The notes below the pieces were generated by a model. The model was not told the DNA's origin and did no database searches. It saw only the letters and a list, made by a program, of their open reading frames with translations. Below, piece by piece: positions 4,905 to 6,215 of a stretch of 6,215 bases of DNA (the first letter of the stretch is position 1; each line of letters starts with the position of its first letter). Origin of the DNA: an archaeon (GTDB taxonomy: Archaea > Nanobdellota > Nanobdellia > Woesearchaeales > WJKL01); contig JAGVIO010000095.1 in assembly GCA_020056025.1 (NCBI GenBank), positions 1-6,215 on the forward strand, in the 5' to 3' direction. Made by a program: the position numbers and the translations under genes.

Positions 4905-5618
4905 ATGGACATCATTCTTGAGAAAAAACCAAAGAATCCGACAATAATCCAGGGCTTTCCGGGGTTTGGGCTGGTAGGCACAATCGCAACAGAATTCCTT
5001 ATAGACCATCTTAAGACAGAGCAGATTGGCAAGATCTGGCTGGATGATCTTCCTGCAATGGTTGCAATCCATGAAGGCAAGGTTGTTGAGCCGATTGGTA
5101 TATTCTACAACCAGGAATATAATATTGTGATTGTCCACGGCATAACAGCAATCCAGGGCATGGAATGGAAAGTGACAGACGCTGTTGTCAACATGGCAAA
5201 AGACCTGAAGGCAAAAGAAATAATAAGCCTGGAAGGCATCGGCAGCACAGAGCCGACAGCAAAGACAGAAGCTTTCTTTTACTCGTCAAATGCAAAAAAA
5301 GCAGAGCAATTGAAAAAATCAGGGGCAAAGCCTTTGAAAGAAGGCATAATAATGGGGCCGACTGGAATTCTTTTGCTGAAAGCAGAGAAAACAATGCCTG
5401 TCATAACAATATTTTCAGAAACACATTCGCAATTGCCTGACTCAAAAGCAGCTGCAAAGATAATTGAAGTGCTTGACAGCTATCTTGGCCTTAAAGTAGA
5501 GACAAAGCCATTGCTTGAGCAGGCTCAGAAATTCGAGGCAAAATTAAAGGACATAATGGTGAAGAGCGAAGTTGCCTCTGAAGAATCAAAGAAGAAAAGG
5601 CTGAGCTATGTCGGATGA
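4905..5618 (+). CDS. PAC2-family proteasome assembly chaperone homologue
   Basis: The 237-aa protein belongs to the PAC2 family, whose eukaryotic members help assemble proteasome alpha rings and whose archaeal relatives (PbaA/PbaB) bind the 20S proteasome. Family marks are IIQGFPGFGLVGTIATEFL (14-32) with its glycine-rich loop, VEPIGIFYN (61-69), IVIVHGITAIQG (74-85), a helix-plus-strand unit ending IISLEGIGST (106-115), GIIMGPTGILLL (147-158) and VITIFSETHSQLPDSKAAA (166-184), close to the conserved active-site-like 'P(D/N)...AA'. The C-terminal third (about 200-230) is charged and probably helical. It ends SYVG, with Tyr third from the end; the proteasome-docking HbYX motif needs Tyr second from the end, so it is not met exactly. 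Length is normal. It likely acts as a proteasome chaperone or adaptor in the cytosol. Confidence 0.9.
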   Translation: MDIILEKKPKNPTIIQGFPGFGLVGTIATEFLIDHLKTEQIGKIWLDDLPAMVAIHEGKVVEPIGIFYNQEYNIVIVHGITAIQGMEWKVTDAVVNMAKDLKAKEIISLEGIGSTEPTAKTEAFFYSSNAKKAEQLKKSGAKPLKEGIIMGPTGILLLKAEKTMPVITIFSETHSQLPDSKAAAKIIEVLDSYLGLKVETKPLLEQAQKFEAKLKDIMVKSEVASEESKKKRLSYVG

Positions 5619-5621
5619 ATG

Positions 5622-5631
5622 TTTTATTTTT
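5622..5631 (+). terminator. T-rich terminator after the PAC2-family gene
   Basis: TTTTATTTTT begins 4 nt after the stop at 5618 and precedes the TATA box of the next gene. No hairpin is associated with it. Confidence 0.45.
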
Positions 5632-5641
5632 ATAATATAAA

Positions 5642-5652
5642 ACTTTTTAAAC
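5642..5652 (+). promoter_or_regulatory. TATA box of the HPr-like gene (leaderless)
   Basis: ACTTTTTAAAC is centred near 5646 and predicts a start at about 5671-5673, next to the ATG at 5676. No Shine-Dalgarno is present. Confidence 0.55.
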
Positions 5653-5654
5653 AG

Positions 5655-5666
5655 CAGCTATAGCTG
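5655..5666. promoter_or_regulatory. 12-bp perfect palindrome, candidate operator
   Basis: CAGCTATAGCTG is its own reverse complement and sits between the TATA box and the predicted start of the HPr-like gene. An overlapping inverted repeat ACAGC (5651-5655) / GCTGT (5663-5667) uses the same bases. A dimeric repressor bound here would block polymerase loading, a common archaeal arrangement. No protein is known to bind it; the role is inferred from position. Confidence 0.4.
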
Positions 5667-5675
5667 TCTTACAGC

Positions 5676-5969
5676 ATGCCAGAATCTGAAGAAAGAGACA
5701 TAATAATCCACACTGAATATGGGTTGAGTTGTGTTACTGTTGTAAAGCTTTCTGAATTTGCAAGTAGATATAAAAATAATGAAATATCTGTCTATCACCC
5801 TCATACAAGACATTATTTGGATGCAAAGAGCATGGTCAACCTTCTTGGGATAGGAGCAATGACAGGGCACTCACTCAGTTTCAAGGCAGAAGGCAAAGAC
5901 TCAAAGCAGATTCTGGATGGGATTGAAGGTATACTTAATGAAGGGACAAGATACAGGGATTCTGGCTAG
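5676..5969 (+). CDS. HPr-like protein lacking the catalytic histidine
   Basis: The 97-aa product has the HPr fold signature of the sugar phosphotransferase system. The N-terminal strand and loop read EYGLSCVTVVKLSEFASRY (14-32), the middle strand runs to LDAKSMVNLLGIGAMTG (48-64), and the end is SLSFKAEGKDSKQILDGIEG (66-85), closely following HPr's 'isAeGeDeeeAl'. Normal HPr has GLHxRPA with a His that carries phosphate; here the aligned residues are G16 L17 S18 C19 V20 T21, so His, Arg and Pro are all lost. The regulatory serine position in 'KS' (S52) is kept. About three residues are inserted before it (HPHTRH, 41-46). By analogy with Bacillus Crh, in which His is replaced by Gln, it may be a regulator and not a phosphocarrier. 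No EI, EII or HPr kinase gene is in view. The start ATG is leaderless. Confidence 0.8.
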   Translation: MPESEERDIIIHTEYGLSCVTVVKLSEFASRYKNNEISVYHPHTRHYLDAKSMVNLLGIGAMTGHSLSFKAEGKDSKQILDGIEGILNEGTRYRDSG

Positions 5970-5995
5970 AATATAACATTGGCCTTAACATCATC

Positions 5996-6033
5996 CTCGC
6001 CAACATTTCTCTTACGATTGTTTTAATGGCGAG
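5996..6033. repeat. 7-bp inverted repeat (stem A)
   Basis: CTCGCCA at 5996-6002 is exactly complementary to TGGCGAG at 6027-6033, with a 24-nt loop. The stem may continue as AACA (6002-6005) with TGTT (6019-6022) across a bulge. Confidence 0.5.
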
Positions 6034-6050
6034 CTAATAATTTCTAACAG

Positions 6051-6087
6051 CTGCCCTTTAACTGAAGAAAAAGCAGAAGCAGGGCAG
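6051..6087. repeat. 7-bp inverted repeat (stem B)
   Basis: CTGCCCT at 6051-6057 is exactly complementary to AGGGCAG at 6081-6087. The 23-nt loop is A/G-rich. The spacing and stem length nearly match those of the preceding stem. Confidence 0.5.
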
Positions 6088-6107
6088 GAATCTTCATTTA
6101 TTTTTCG

Positions 6108-6167
6108 TGCGACCGAGAATACTCGCGGGTTGAGCTAACAAGCGAAACCCGCAGTTGAAAGGTCGCA
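6108..6167. repeat. Nested GC-rich stem-loop (stem C)
   Basis: The outer stem pairs 6108-6114 with 6161-6167 (7 bp, TGCGACC/GGTCGCA). The inner stem pairs GCGGGTT (6125-6131) with AACCCGC (6146-6152). It continues through tandem G-A pairs (6132-6133 with 6144-6145) and two GC pairs to a six-base loop (6136-6141). Between the stems, GAG-AATA-CTC (6115-6124) could form a mini-hairpin, giving a three-way junction. GC content is far above the surroundings. Confidence 0.6.
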
Positions 6168-6176
6168 AAAAATTCA

Positions 6177-6206
6177 TATGTTCTAAGTGTTTTAAAAGAA
6201 AACATA
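6177..6206. repeat. 6-bp inverted repeat (stem D)
   Basis: TATGTT at 6177-6182 pairs with AACATA at 6201-6206 around an 18-nt AT-rich loop. The loop holds GTTTTAAAAG at 6189-6198, which could instead be a TATA box for a gene starting just beyond the window. Confidence 0.35.
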
Positions 6207-6215
6207 GCTGCGCGC

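Larger units (their letters stand above)
5985..6206 (+). ncRNA. Candidate structured RNA region, no ORF
   Basis: The final 246 bases contain no convincing coding frame. They do hold four successive inverted repeats: CTCGCCA/TGGCGAG, CTGCCCT/AGGGCAG, GCGACC/GGTCGC with a nested GC-rich stem, and TATGTT/AACATA. Such a run of perfect stems in an AT-rich spacer suggests a folded RNA of roughly 200 nt. No tRNA, rRNA, SRP RNA, RNase P RNA or box C/D layout could be recognised. Strand, ends and promoter are uncertain; plus is chosen because the nested stem has tandem G-A pairs in that sense. Confidence 0.35.

Noticed and set aside
6108..6167. Minus-strand tRNA, suggested by a 7-bp acceptor-like stem and TAGCTCA
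   Set aside because: It spans only 60 nt, has no T-loop GTTC, no 5-bp anticodon arm with a 7-nt loop, and no proper D-arm.
1..6215. CRISPR array, insertion sequence or transposase
   Set aside because: No regularly spaced direct repeats, transposase motifs or terminal repeats were found on either strand.

Overview
The window looks archaeal. It carries prefoldin alpha, an archaeal-type FtsY with a long charged N-terminal region, a Hel308/Ski2-like helicase domain and a PAC2-family proteasome-assembly protein. Promoters consist of TATA boxes about 25-27 nt upstream of the start codon, and several genes appear leaderless. The modest GC content, Lys/Glu-rich proteins, short genes, a one-domain helicase and an HPr-like protein suggest a small-genome DPANN lineage (Woesearchaeota/Pacearchaeota-like). 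That placement is an inference from style and not a phylogenetic result.

Layout. Positions 1-142 hold the possible tail of an upstream gene, a perfect 9-bp inverted repeat and the promoter of pfdA. pfdA (143-553), ftsY (561-2105) and an unrecognised 144-aa gene (2110-2544) are tightly spaced and probably form one transcript for nascent-chain handling (chaperone holdase plus SRP receptor). Next come three small membrane-protein genes: a multi-span protein at 2599-2961, a DUF4870/Tic20-like protein at 2971-3318 and a DUF4190-like protein at 3365-3628. All three have clear Shine-Dalgarno sites. A T-rich terminator follows.

The helicase gene is on the minus strand (3685-4347) and contains only the first RecA domain. 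It shares a 75-bp divergent promoter region with a plus-strand coiled-coil protein of unknown function (4423-4770). A PAC2-family gene (4905-5618) follows after an A-rich leader. An HPr-fold gene (5676-5969) comes next; the phosphorylatable His of normal HPr is replaced by Ser, while the regulatory Ser position is kept.

The last 246 bases have no credible ORF but contain four consecutive inverted repeats. One is a GC-rich nested structure at 6109-6166. This is the best candidate for an undescribed element, possibly a structured non-coding RNA. The other leading points are the domain-exact truncation of the helicase, the His-less HPr, and the 12-bp palindrome between TATA box and start codon of the HPr-like gene.
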